Source of the DNA: Candidatus Poribacteria bacterium
Lineage (GTDB): Bacteria > Poribacteria > WGA-4E > PCPOR2b
DNA: 64,000 bases
Reading direction: 5' to 3'
NCBI GenBank assembly: GCA_003635265.1
Contig: PYIZ01000053.1
Location: forward strand, 148,274 to 212,273
Shown: one piece after another, positions 9,001-17,642 of the stretch
Layout: each line of letters starts with the position of its first letter
Numbering within the stretch: the first letter of the stretch is position 1
Made by a program: the position numbers and the translations under genes
Notes under the pieces: model-generated
What the model was told of the DNA's origin: nothing
Databases searched by the model: none
The model's input: the letters and a program-made list of their open reading frames with translations, nothing else

Positions 9001-9466
9001 TATATTTTATCTCCTATGATTGCGGTTAAAACTATGTGAATTTGCTATCTGAGGTATGTACACGGCGAGTATAGTTTAGCAGGCGATCTCAGACACTTTA
9101 TCATATATCCTGTCAGTTGTCAAAGCCAATTCGTCCATCTCTTTTCTTATGGACAGGTGATGAGCGTGGTGGTATAATTGTCATTAGATGAAATAGTTTT
9201 CATAACTACCACAAAGAAACAAACAGGTGGACGACCTAGAAACTTCATAGTGAGATTCATCGTTAAATAATAATGACAAAAACTTGCCCTATTGTTGAAG
9301 CTCCTGTGCCCAATTATTCATTTTTATAATGTCTACTTTGAACCATTTCAACTTGCAAAATGCCGAGGGTGTATGCTACCATTTGCACACTATAACCGCT
9401 AACCCATTCAACCAGTTTTGCAAAAGAAACATGATTGATTCGGAAGTTGATTGAAAGGAGAAAGCC
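9001..9466. other. Intergenic region, no gene recognised
   Basis: The 466 bp between the divergently transcribed TPP enzyme and CBS operon are AT-rich and hold no convincing coding frame or strong hairpin. The promoters for both directions must lie here, but no clear -35/-10 pair with correct spacing stands out. A good ribosome binding site, AAAGGAG, ends 7 bases before the first CBS gene. Confidence 0.5.
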
Positions 9467-9907
9467 ATGGACGCGCAAACCTTATCTTTACCGATTAGCA
9501 TACTGAACCTCAATCAACCCTGCACTGTGGAGATGGGCACACCTATTTCGGAGGTTATCGACCTGATGCAGAAAGGGCGATTTGGGTGTGTGTTGGTTGT
9601 CGATGTACGCGAGCGGCTCACCGGCATCATCACGGAACGGGATTTACTCGTTCACATCGCCGAGGTACGGGCAAACCCCGACACGGTTCGAGTGGATGAT
9701 ATCATGACGCCATCGCCGGAATCATTGCGCCCCACTGATTCTATGGCATTTGCCTTGAACCTCATGCACCTCGGTCACTTCCGTCATATTCCATTGCTCG
9801 TCGGAGAGTCCGATGAAGGTGAAGGTGTATACCCGGCTAGTGTGGTATCAAGCAAGGATATTGCAAACTATGTCGCTGCGTTTTTGGAGGAAGAGAAGGA
9901 GGGATGA
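9467..9907 (+). CDS. CBS-pair domain protein
   Basis: Protein of 146 residues made almost entirely of a tandem CBS (Bateman) module, the fold that binds adenine nucleotides to sense energy state. CBS1 covers about residues 18-72 (GTPISEVIDLMQKGRFGCVLVVDVRERLTGIITERDLL) and CBS2 about 80-140 (VDDIMTPSPESLRPTDSMAFALNLMHLGHFRHIPLL). The start is supported by AAAGGAG upstream. It is followed after 3 bases by a second CBS-pair gene and then by korA and korB on the same strand, so it may regulate, or be co-expressed with, the oxidoreductase. No DNA-binding or membrane domain is attached. Confidence 0.85.
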   Translation: MDAQTLSLPISILNLNQPCTVEMGTPISEVIDLMQKGRFGCVLVVDVRERLTGIITERDLLVHIAEVRANPDTVRVDDIMTPSPESLRPTDSMAFALNLMHLGHFRHIPLLVGESDEGEGVYPASVVSSKDIANYVAAFLEEEKEG

Positions 9908-9910
9908 ACC

Positions 9911-10453
9911 GTGCTTTACCAAGAAATCGTTGAAGAAGAAATGGCTATCATGGACGAGGAAACCCCCGATGAGCCATCAAAAACCTTGAGTCCTCACGAG
10001 ATTCATGTTCCGCTTCACTCTTTGATGCATCCCCCTGTTACAATTGACAGTGGAAGGAGCACACAAGAAGCGATCGATCGAATGCTCGACAATAAGGTGG
10101 GTGCCATCCTCATTGTATCCGATGGGGTTCTCAAAGGGATTTTCGGTGAGCGAGATGTGCTGCTGAAAATCCTAAACAAGCCGGTGGGTGATTTGACACA
10201 GATTCCTATTGAGCAATTTATGAAAGCCGATCCGCAGGCTGCCTATGTAGAAGATTCCCTTGATACAGCGATACTCTATATGGCGCAAGGAGGTTATCGC
10301 CATATACCCATCGTAAACGAACAAAACCAGCCGGTTGGCATAGTGTCAATTCGCCACATTATCTCTTATCTTGTCGAACATTTTCCGCAAGAAGTACTAA
10401 CCCTACCGCCCAAACCAGATAATGACGCGATGAAATCCCGTGAAGGAGCGTGA
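9911..10453 (+). CDS. CBS-pair domain protein, second copy
   Basis: Second CBS-pair protein, 180 residues, with an acidic N-terminal tail of about 35 residues absent from its neighbour. CBS1 is about 38-93 (LMHPPVTIDSGRSTQEAIDRMLDNKVGAILIVSDG ... GERDVLLKI) and CBS2 about 105-160 (FMKADPQAAYVEDSLDTAILYMAQGGYRHIPIVNE). The start codon is GTG at 9911, 3 bases after the stop of the previous gene, with AAGGAGGG about 9 bases upstream. Two CBS-pair proteins could assemble with each other, as these modules commonly dimerise. The gene ends 47 bases before korA. Confidence 0.83.
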   Translation: MLYQEIVEEEMAIMDEETPDEPSKTLSPHEIHVPLHSLMHPPVTIDSGRSTQEAIDRMLDNKVGAILIVSDGVLKGIFGERDVLLKILNKPVGDLTQIPIEQFMKADPQAAYVEDSLDTAILYMAQGGYRHIPIVNEQNQPVGIVSIRHIISYLVEHFPQEVLTLPPKPDNDAMKSREGA

Positions 10454-10500
10454 GTCCTGCTTTTGTAAGGACAGGTATAAATAGAAAGAAGGATAGATGG

Positions 10501-12339
10501 ATGAAAAAAAAGAAACAATCGATAGAGGAGGCGACGATTCTGTTTGCGAGCGATTCTGGAGGTGGCGCGCAGAGCATTGGAACGCAAATGACCGAGGCTT
10601 CCGCAATCGCAGGGAATGATGTTGCGACGTTGCCAGATTATCCTGCGGAGATTCGTGCCCCTGCCGGCTCATTGGCTGGGATTTCAGGGTTCCAGCTCCG
10701 CTTTTCCAGTTTGACGATTCATACGCCCGGTGATCTCTGTGATGTTCTCGTGGCGATGAATCCAGCAGCATTAAAGGTCAACATTGATAAACTCAAACCG
10801 AACGGGATCCTTATCGTTGATATAGATAATTTCGCCCGACGCAACCTCAGACTGGCTGGATACAGTAGTAATCCTCTTGAAGATGGTTCGTTGACACAGT
10901 TTCAGGTATTTCCGATCGAACTGACCCGCCTCACAAGAGAAGCATTGAAAGACACGAATCTCACGCAACGCGAGGTCGATCGGTGCAAGAACTTTTACGC
11001 ACTTGGGATGGTATGTTGGATGTATAACCGCCCGATGGACTATGCGTTTCAGTGGCTCGAGGAGAAGTTTGCCACAAAGCCACAATACATCGAAGCCAAT
11101 ACCCTTGCATTGAAAGCTGGCAATATATATTGCGAAGTTACGGAGCAGTTTGCGACCTCTTATGAAATCAAGCCAGCCAAGTTTGCGCCGGGGACATATC
11201 GTAATATCGAAGGAAATATGGCGACGGCACTAGGATTAGTCGCTGCCTCTCAAAAATCCGGCTTGCAGCTCGTCTATGGCAGTTACCCGATCACACCCGC
11301 AAGCACTATTCTCCACGAACTGGCACGATATAGAAACTTCGGAGTCAAAACAATGCAGATGGAGGATGAAATTGCAGCGGTTGGTGTTGCAATCGGTGCT
11401 GCATTTAGCGGTGCACTAGGTGCCACTGGAAGTAGTGGTCCCGGCATTGCCCTCAAAGCGGAAGCCATCAATCTTGCCATGATCGCGGAGTTACCAATGG
11501 TTGTCTGCAATATTCAGAGAGCTGGTCCCTCGACAGGAATGCCAACAAAAACCGAACAGGCAGATCTCCTACAGATGTTTTATGGACGAAATGGCGAGTC
11601 GCCGCTCCCCGTGATTGCTGCCTCGCGTCCGTCCGATTGTTTTGAAACTGTCTATGAAGCCTGCCGAATTGCTATCAAATACATGACGCCGGTCATTTTC
11701 ATGTCAGATCTTTATATCGCGTTCGGTGCCGAACCTTGGCTTATTCCGAAGGTGTCGGATCTGCCGGCGATTGATGTGCATTTTCCGACCGACACCAACG
11801 GATTTGAGCCTTATCTCCGCGATGAAGCAACGCTAGCACGTCCTTGGGCACTTCCGGGCACCCCCGGTTTGGAACATCGGATTGGTGGGTTGGAGAAAGA
11901 AGACGTTTCAGGCAATGTCAGTTATGACCCTGACAACCATGAGCAGATGGTTCATCTCAGAGCGGAAAAAGTCGCTCGCATCGTGGACGATATGCCACCC
12001 ACAGAGATTTTTGGCGAATCAGGTGCTGAACTCCTTGTGTTAAGTTGGGGTGGATCGTACGGTGCAGTCAGAACAGCCGTTGAGCATAAACAAGCGGAAG
12101 GCGAATCAGTTGCCCATGTGCACCTGCGCTATCTCAACCCCCTTCCCAAGGATCTCGGCGACATTATGAAGGGATTCAAAAGGGTGCTTATTCCTGAGTT
12201 GAATCTAGGGCAGTTGCGCCTACTAATCCGCGCAGAGTATTTGATAGATGCCGTTGGCCTCAATAAAATCCAAGGACAACCGTTTCATGTATTTGAAATT
12301 GAATCTAAAATTGATGAGTTGTTAAGAGGTGCCGCATGA
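10501..12339 (+). CDS. korA: 2-oxoacid:ferredoxin oxidoreductase, fused gamma-alpha subunit
   Basis: Alpha subunit of a 2-oxoacid:ferredoxin oxidoreductase, most likely for 2-oxoglutarate, making or using reduced ferredoxin with CoA. The first 190 or so residues are the gamma (POR) domain (FASDSGGGAQSIGTQMTEA at the N-terminus), fused to the alpha pyrimidine-binding domain (YPITPASTILHELA, GALGATGSSGPGIALKAEAINLA, AGPSTGMPTKTEQADL). I chose the ATG at 10501, preceded by AAGAAGG; an in-frame GTG at 10450 overlaps the CBS gene and has no site. The stop overlaps the korB start by four bases (ATGA), so translation is coupled. No separate ferredoxin delta subunit is seen. Confidence 0.9.
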   Translation: MKKKKQSIEEATILFASDSGGGAQSIGTQMTEASAIAGNDVATLPDYPAEIRAPAGSLAGISGFQLRFSSLTIHTPGDLCDVLVAMNPAALKVNIDKLKPNGILIVDIDNFARRNLRLAGYSSNPLEDGSLTQFQVFPIELTRLTREALKDTNLTQREVDRCKNFYALGMVCWMYNRPMDYAFQWLEEKFATKPQYIEANTLALKAGNIYCEVTEQFATSYEIKPAKFAPGTYRNIEGNMATALGLVAASQKSGLQLVYGSYPITPASTILHELARYRNFGVKTMQMEDEIAAVGVAIGAAFSGALGATGSSGPGIALKAEAINLAMIAELPMVVCNIQRAGPSTGMPTKTEQADLLQMFYGRNGESPLPVIAASRPSDCFETVYEACRIAIKYMTPVIFMSDLYIAFGAEPWLIPKVSDLPAIDVHFPTDTNGFEPYLRDEATLARPWALPGTPGLEHRIGGLEKEDVSGNVSYDPDNHEQMVHLRAEKVARIVDDMPPTEIFGESGAELLVLSWGGSYGAVRTAVEHKQAEGESVAHVHLRYLNPLPKDLGDIMKGFKRVLIPELNLGQLRLLIRAEYLIDAVGLNKIQGQPFHVFEIESKIDELLRGAA

Positions 12340-13382
12340 AAAATAGAACCTCCAGTCCAATACCAGTTGCTGTCCAGACGCTAACAAAGCAAGATTTTAC
12401 CTCTGATCAAGATGTTCGCTGGTGCCCAGGGTGTGGGGACTACTCCATTCTCGCCCAAACCCAACGGATTTTGCCAGACCTCGGTATCCCGAAGGAGGAT
12501 TTCGTCTTCATCTCTGGTATTGGCTGCTCAAGCCGTTTCCCGTATTACATGAATACTTACGGCTTCCATACCATTCACGGTCGTGCACCAACCATTGCTG
12601 CGGGTGTAAAAACTGCCAATCCCGATCTCTCGGTTTGGGTAATCACCGGTGATGGCGATGCACTGTCAATTGGGGGCAACCACTTCATTCACCTGATGCG
12701 CCGCAATCTGGACATTAATGTGCTGCTGTTCAACAACCGTATCTACGGACTGACGAAAGGGCAATATTCCCCGACTTCCGAGCAAGGCAAAAAAACCTAC
12801 TCCACGCCGATGGGATCAATTGACAACCCCTTCAACCCGATTAGCCTCGCACTCGCTTCTGGAGCGACCTTTGTTGCCCGTTCACTTGACAGAGACCCCG
12901 AACATCTCCGAAACGTCATCAAGGCAGCTTTTGATCACAAGGGCACCTCATTCGTCGAAATCTATCAGAACTGTAATGTCTACAATGACGGTGCATTCTT
13001 TACGTATACCGAAAAGGAAACGAAAGCCGATAATACGGTATTTTTGGAACACGGTGAACCGCTCGTCTTTGGAAAAGACAGTGACAAAGGTATCTGCTTG
13101 AACGGATTTAAACCGGAGGTTGTTTCTTTGACCGATGGCGCACCCACCTCCGAAAATCTGATTACCCATGATCAGTTTGCCGAAGATCGAACATTGGCAT
13201 ACTTCCTCAGTCGTATGACTGAAGTTCCGGGCTTACCCCATCCGATTGGCATCTTTCGTAGTGTTGAGCACCCCTGCTATGAAGGGATGATGACCGAGCA
13301 GATCAACACCGCCAAAGAGCGGATGGGAGAAGGCAATCTGGAAGCCCTACTTAATGAAGGTGATACGTGGGTCGTTGAGTGA
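12336..13382 (+). CDS. korB: 2-oxoacid:ferredoxin oxidoreductase beta subunit
   Basis: Beta subunit carrying thiamine pyrophosphate and one 4Fe-4S cluster. RWCPGCGDYSIL near residue 30 supplies the first two cluster cysteines, with further cysteines at GCSSRF and later in the chain. The TPP motif is GDGDALSIGGNHF ... NNRIYGLTKGQYSPTS; the phrase LTKGQ.SPTS is characteristic of 2-oxoglutarate-type enzymes. At 348 residues it is longer than minimal KorB proteins because of a C-terminal extension. It is the last gene of the CBS-CBS-korA-korB operon; a hairpin repeat that could act as a terminator follows at 13401. Confidence 0.9.
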   Translation: MKNRTSSPIPVAVQTLTKQDFTSDQDVRWCPGCGDYSILAQTQRILPDLGIPKEDFVFISGIGCSSRFPYYMNTYGFHTIHGRAPTIAAGVKTANPDLSVWVITGDGDALSIGGNHFIHLMRRNLDINVLLFNNRIYGLTKGQYSPTSEQGKKTYSTPMGSIDNPFNPISLALASGATFVARSLDRDPEHLRNVIKAAFDHKGTSFVEIYQNCNVYNDGAFFTYTEKETKADNTVFLEHGEPLVFGKDSDKGICLNGFKPEVVSLTDGAPTSENLITHDQFAEDRTLAYFLSRMTEVPGLPHPIGIFRSVEHPCYEGMMTEQINTAKERMGEGNLEALLNEGDTWVVE

Positions 13383-13400
13383 GATTTAACCATATACGAA

Positions 13401-13458
13401 GAGAAACCGAATTTTTTCTTCAAAACTCGGTTTCTTTGCATGATTTCTTAACATGAGT
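13401..13458. repeat. MITE-like hairpin repeat, copy 2 (possible terminator)
   Basis: The hairpin GAGAAACCGAATTTT...AAAACTCGGTTTCTTT (13401-13437) is followed by TTTCTTAACATGAGT, the right terminus seen in copies 1 and 4. It starts 18 bases after the korB stop and ends in a T-rich run, so it could terminate the korAB transcript. The left terminus is degenerate. Confidence 0.6.
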
Positions 13459-13586
13459 CTCTAACTTTTGTAGAACGCTGTTTCAGATTTGGAAGAAGGG
13501 AAAATGAGAGTTTATCTGTCTTCCCTTCTCCACCAAACCTTCCTAATTTTCTTTCCTTCTGTTTTTTTGTTCTCCTGCCAATTTTA

Positions 13587-14696
13587 ATGCGCATCAAATC
13601 AACCCAGATCTTTTTGCCAATTCTCATCACCGTCTTAGCTCTTTTCATCAATGCGCTGATTATGCTTGCGTGTGGCTACCAGCCGGTAAAGGCGTTTGTC
13701 GCTATGTACCAAGGCGCGTTGGGGGGAATGCGAGAGGTGACGGAAACATTTGTAAAAACCTGTCCACTTCTGCTGACGGGACTGGCTGTAGCGTTCGCAT
13801 TTCGGTGTGGTGTTTGGAACATCGGGGCTGAAGGACAATACCTCATCGGCACACTTGTTACCACGTGGATTGCCACATCAATCACCAACTTGCCACCACT
13901 TCTCCTTATCCCTCTGGTTCTCGTGCTTGGATTTGTCGCCGGGGGATTCTGGGGTGCTGTTGCCGGGCTGCTCAAAGCCTATCGGGGTGTGCAAGAGGTC
14001 ATCAGCACCATTATGTTAAATTTCATCGCACTTGAACTAGTCCGTTATTCGATAGATGGTGGTCCGCTACAAGAGGCGGCGAGAGCATATCAACAAAGCG
14101 AAAGAATTGCAGCAAACGCTGTGCTACCTCGTCTACTACCGAAAGAATGGGTCCCACACAACCGATTTCACTTGGGGATCCTCCTTGCACTTGTACTCGC
14201 TGCTATCCTGTACTGGATCCTGTTTCGCACGGTGCTTGGCTATCAGATACGTGCTGTCGGACAAAACCAAGTCGCTGCACGGGTGGCAGGCATCAGCATC
14301 CCTCGAAATATCGTTATTGCTATGCTAATCAGCGGTGGGTTAGCAGGTTTGGCAGGCACCATTGAACTGATGGGGCTAAGTCCCCATCGACTCTATCAAA
14401 ACGCGCCCGGCTACGGTTATACAGCCATCGCTGTTGCGCTGCTTGGACGGCTCCATCCGATTGGCGTTATTTTCTCTGCGTTGCTATTCGGTCTGCTGCA
14501 AGCCGGGTCCGAGGAGATGCAAATAATCGCCCAAGTCCCCTCAAAGTTGACATGGGTAACACAAGCAACTGTCCTTCTGCTTGTGCTGGGGCTCAGTATG
14601 TATGAAGCAGCGCAAGCTGACGAACAATTAAACCGAGATGGTTCATTTTACTCAAGAGTCAAATCTATACTTTCTAACGGCTTAAAAATCAAGTAG
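13587..14696 (+). CDS. ABC transporter permease, nucleoside/simple-sugar type
   Basis: Inner-membrane permease of the BPL_transp_2 family, related to the YufP/NupP permeases that import nucleosides or simple sugars. The 369 residues contain about ten hydrophobic helices, the family signature RCGVWNIGAEGQYLIGTL, and the cytoplasmic loop (RAVGQNQVAARVAGIS) that contacts the ATPase. A normal system needs a second permease, an ATPase and a BMP-type binding lipoprotein; none is adjacent, so it is an orphan within this window. No clear ribosome binding site precedes the ATG, and the upstream stretch is a pyrimidine-rich tract. The ligand is unknown. Confidence 0.85.
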   Translation: MRIKSTQIFLPILITVLALFINALIMLACGYQPVKAFVAMYQGALGGMREVTETFVKTCPLLLTGLAVAFAFRCGVWNIGAEGQYLIGTLVTTWIATSITNLPPLLLIPLVLVLGFVAGGFWGAVAGLLKAYRGVQEVISTIMLNFIALELVRYSIDGGPLQEAARAYQQSERIAANAVLPRLLPKEWVPHNRFHLGILLALVLAAILYWILFRTVLGYQIRAVGQNQVAARVAGISIPRNIVIAMLISGGLAGLAGTIELMGLSPHRLYQNAPGYGYTAIAVALLGRLHPIGVIFSALLFGLLQAGSEEMQIIAQVPSKLTWVTQATVLLLVLGLSMYEAAQADEQLNRDGSFYSRVKSILSNGLKIK

Positions 14697-14704
14697 AGTT
14701 TTTT

Positions 14705-15019
14705 TTACTTTTCGAGATGATGGGCGAGGTGCTTGATGTAGTTCTGGTTAAGTGCGTCGAGTCGAGTTTCAATCAAATTAAATCGCTTATCGAAGCGGGT
14801 TTCAAGTTCAGTGAATCGTGTGTTAATGCGACTTTCAAGTTCAGTAAATCGTGTATTAACGCGACTTTCAAGTTCAGTAAATCGCTTATCGAAGCGGGTT
14901 TCCATCTGTACAAGGCGGTTATTCACCTGTGTGACGGCAAACAGAATATAAACCTGTGCGAATACGAAGATAGCCACAATCAAGGTGATAAGTGCTATCC
15001 AGAGATTCTTTTGATTCAT
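14705..15019 (-). CDS. Small membrane-anchored coiled-coil protein with 11-residue repeats
   Basis: A 104-residue protein: a short polar start, one hydrophobic helix at about 7-30, then a long coiled coil. The coil is built from near-perfect 11-residue units (RFTELESRVNT, RFTELESRINT, RFTELETRFDK, RFNLIETRLDA), a hendecad period, and the DNA shows matching 33-bp repeats. It resembles short phage or bacterial coiled-coil proteins (DUF1640- or YtxH-like architecture), but I cannot name a family. TAGGAGG lies 8 bases upstream of the ATG, so it is a real gene. It is convergent with the permease, 8 bp from its stop. A scaffolding role is inferred only from shape. Confidence 0.75.
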   Translation of the reverse strand: MNQKNLWIALITLIVAIFVFAQVYILFAVTQVNNRLVQMETRFDKRFTELESRVNTRFTELESRINTRFTELETRFDKRFNLIETRLDALNQNYIKHLAHHLEK

Positions 15020-15206
15020 TGAAGTATCCTCCTATCAGACTTTCAACAGAGCGGCATCTCTAACACCTTCATATTAACTTGATTTTAACAAATGTAAGTA
15101 TTTGCATAACAGCATAGTTAAAATATCCTAACAAACATGAAAGGCTATGTCAAGAAAAAAGTAATATCACACTTTCCAGCCAAGCCCAGAAGTACTCAAG
15201 GAGGAA

Positions 15207-17144
15207 ATGATGACGCAACCGCAGGTAGCACCCTACGGCTCATGGAAATCGCCAATTAGTGCCGATCTTATTTCAACAGAAGGACGCAGGATAATAGAAG
15301 CCGTAGCTGATGGAGAAGATATCTATTGGATTGAGATGCGTCCAGCCGAGGGCGGTCGCTACGTCATCGTTCGACGCTCACCGGATGGACAAACAACTGA
15401 TGTGATACTATCTCCTTTCAATGCGCGGACCCGAGTCCATGAATACGGGGGGGCAGCGCTCATCGTCAGCGATGGGATAACGTACTTTTCAAACTATGCA
15501 GATCAGCGGTTCTACTGCCAAACTACCGGATCAGAGCCACAGCCGGTTACTCCCGAAGCAGATCTACGTTACGCAGATGGTATTGTTGATTCCAAACGGA
15601 ACCGCGTAATCTGTGTCCGCGAAGACCATACCGATATCAAGAATGAAGCTATCAATGCCTTGGTGGCTATCCCGTTGAATGGAACGGCTGACGAACAGGT
15701 GCTTGTCAGTGGCAACGATTTTTATTCTTCACCCCGCCTGAATCCCGATGGCACTGGCTTGGCATGGATGACTTGGCACCATCCCAATATGCCTTGGGAT
15801 GGTGCCGAACTTTGGGTCGGTGAGATCAACGCAGATGGATCACTTGGGCTCACCGAATGTGTAGCAGGTGGCGTCGATGAATCCATCTTTCAACCCGAAT
15901 GGTCGCCAGATGGCACGTTACACTTTGTCTCCGATCGAACGGACTGGTGGAATCTCTACCGCCATCAAGCTGGATCCGTTGAGCCACTATGCGAGATGGA
16001 GGCGGAGTTTGGACGACCGCAGTGGATATTCGGCATGTCCACCTATCGATTTGTCTCCGCCAATCAGATTATTTGTACGTACACACAGGATGGTGTCTGG
16101 CATCTCGCAAGTTTCGACACCGTGACACGAAAACTCGATCAGATTGAGACTCCCTATACATCAATTACCAATCTGCAAGCCATCCTTGGCGGCGTCATGT
16201 TCATCGCTAGCTCATCTACGGAGTCTGCGTCAATTGTCCGCTTTGACCTCGCCACTAGACGATTCGAGGTCCTATGCCGTACAAGCGAGATAAACATTGA
16301 TGCCGGGTATTTCTCACCGCCCCAAGCAATTGAATTTCCAACCGAAGGTGGATTGAGTGCCCACGCCTTCTTTTATCCGCCACAAAATCGTGACTACACC
16401 GCACCCGCCGAGGATCTGCCCCCACTCCTTGTTATCAGCCACGGCGGTCCGACCTCAGCCACTTCGACTGCGCTTGACCTAGAGATCCAATACTGGACGA
16501 GCCGGGGGATTGCCGTCCTTGATGTGAATTACGGCGGCAGCAGCGGCTATGGTCGCGCCTATCGCCAGCGACTCAATGGGCAGTGGGGGATTGTTGACGT
16601 TGACGATTGCGTGAACGGCGCGCTATACCTCGCTGAAAAAGGTTATGTAGATGCGAACCGGCTAGCAATTCGGGGCGGAAGTGCGGGCGGTTACACAACA
16701 CTTTCGGCACTGACATTCCGTGACATTTTCAAAGCGGGTGCTAGCTACTACGGAATCAGCGACCTTGAGGCAATGACAAGCGACACACATAAATTTGAAT
16801 CCCGCTATCTGGATAGCCTGATTGGACCCTACCCTGAAGAACAGGCTCGCTACCGAGAACGCTCGCCGATCCATTTCACGGATCGCCTTTCATGTCCGCT
16901 GATTCTTTTTCAGGGTCTCGAGGATAAAGTTGTTCCACCCAATCAGGCGGAGATGATGGTCGAAGCGTTGCACGCGAAAGGATTACCTGTCGCTTATGTC
17001 CCATTTGAAGGTGAGCAGCACGGATTTCGCCGCAGCGAGAACATCCGGCGATCGCTTGAAGCGGAACTCTATTTTTATGGTAAAGTCTTTGGCTTTGTCC
17101 CCGCGGATAGGGTGGAACCCGTGATGATTGAAAACCTTGCGTGA
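15207..17144 (+). CDS. S9-family prolyl oligopeptidase-like peptidase
   Basis: Cytoplasmic serine peptidase of the S9 (dipeptidyl/acylaminoacyl peptidase) family, 645 residues. Residues 1-390 form a beta-propeller with repeated SPDG/NPDG blades; residues 400-640 form an alpha/beta hydrolase. The catalytic triad is visible: Ser492 in GGSAGGY, Asp573 in GLEDKVVPP and His605 in GEQHGFR. The oxyanion-hole HGGP motif lies near residue 415. There is no signal peptide. AAGGAGG at 15198-15204 favours the second ATG (15210), one codon in from 15207. It would trim peptides or acylated N-termini. It stands alone, with a 500-bp leader region after it. Confidence 0.9.
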   Translation: MMTQPQVAPYGSWKSPISADLISTEGRRIIEAVADGEDIYWIEMRPAEGGRYVIVRRSPDGQTTDVILSPFNARTRVHEYGGAALIVSDGITYFSNYADQRFYCQTTGSEPQPVTPEADLRYADGIVDSKRNRVICVREDHTDIKNEAINALVAIPLNGTADEQVLVSGNDFYSSPRLNPDGTGLAWMTWHHPNMPWDGAELWVGEINADGSLGLTECVAGGVDESIFQPEWSPDGTLHFVSDRTDWWNLYRHQAGSVEPLCEMEAEFGRPQWIFGMSTYRFVSANQIICTYTQDGVWHLASFDTVTRKLDQIETPYTSITNLQAILGGVMFIASSSTESASIVRFDLATRRFEVLCRTSEINIDAGYFSPPQAIEFPTEGGLSAHAFFYPPQNRDYTAPAEDLPPLLVISHGGPTSATSTALDLEIQYWTSRGIAVLDVNYGGSSGYGRAYRQRLNGQWGIVDVDDCVNGALYLAEKGYVDANRLAIRGGSAGGYTTLSALTFRDIFKAGASYYGISDLEAMTSDTHKFESRYLDSLIGPYPEEQARYRERSPIHFTDRLSCPLILFQGLEDKVVPPNQAEMMVEALHAKGLPVAYVPFEGEQHGFRRSENIRRSLEAELYFYGKVFGFVPADRVEPVMIENLA

Positions 17145-17290
17145 TGACCTCAATAACTACAGCCCATCGATTATTAATTTTCACTTGCGTTTATGGGGAT
17201 GCGTATGCTAAAATTAAACGACCTTTTAATAAAATAACCTAAGTCGCTATAAAGTAGTAGGCATACTCCGTATGCCGTAACAGTGCCCTA

Positions 17291-17461
17291 ATGAACCAAA
17301 CAGATACGCGAACAAAGAAGATGCGACAATCCCACTTCAACTTTTCTTCAATTACTCACTTTGTTCCCTTTGCAAATACCACCATGTACATGCCGGGCAT
17401 GGGCATTGCTGCTGTTGCGGTGTCCATGCGTGCGAGGCGAAGTGAGAATAGGCAAATTTAG
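17291..17461 (+). CDS. Possible leader peptide upstream of thrC
   Basis: A 56-codon frame from ATG at 17291 to TAG at 17459-17461. Its second half has two consecutive threonine codons (ACC ACC near 17378), three methionines, then an isoleucine/alanine/valine-rich stretch and an arginine-rich end. The last codons coincide with the strand that can pair with the terminator arm. There is no clear Shine-Dalgarno site, and the N-terminus starts in an AATGAACCAA motif resembling a local repeat, so it may be fortuitous. Confidence 0.3.
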   Translation: MNQTDTRTKKMRQSHFNFSSITHFVPFANTTMYMPGMGIAAVAVSMRARRSENRQI

Positions 17462-17502
17462 ATATGAATTGGGATTGTTTTTAACATATATGCTTTAAAG
17501 AA

Positions 17503-17538
17503 TTGCCTATTGTCACAGCCGTGATGATAGGCTTTTTT
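17503..17538 (+). terminator. Intrinsic terminator hairpin in thrC leader
   Basis: GCCTAT...GTCAC with loop AGCC and GTGAT...ATAGGC forms a stem with one internal mismatch, followed by six T. It lies about 105 bases before thrC, so it would cut off transcription before the gene unless an upstream strand (17447-17455) captures its left arm. Confidence 0.65.
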
Positions 17539-17642
17539 ATTGTCCACATTTTTAACGAAACGGTCAGTCGGTCTTGGCTCGTAAAATTGACTGACTGTTT
17601 GCTAGCAGAATTTCCTTATATTTTGAACCAACGGAGACGAAC

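Larger units (their letters stand above)
17145..17642 (+). promoter_or_regulatory. Candidate attenuator leader of threonine synthase
   Basis: This 498-bp region contains a GTAG-headed palindrome (17257-17276) and, closer to thrC, a leader with attenuator architecture. AATAGGCAA at 17447-17455 is the exact complement of TTGCCTATT at 17503-17511, which in turn forms the left arm of a terminator hairpin closed by ATAGGC at 17527-17532 and followed by six T (17533-17538). The two pairings are mutually exclusive. A 56-codon frame (17291-17461) ends right at the first strand, and holds a Thr-Thr pair and several Met, Ile and Val codons. A further imperfect hairpin lies at 17572-17601. Regulation by translation of the leader is an inference; an unrecognised riboswitch is possible. 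Confidence 0.5.

Noticed and set aside
14780..14890. Regular 33-bp direct repeats that might be a CRISPR array
   Set aside because: The repeats are contiguous without spacers and encode hendecad coiled-coil units of a small protein.
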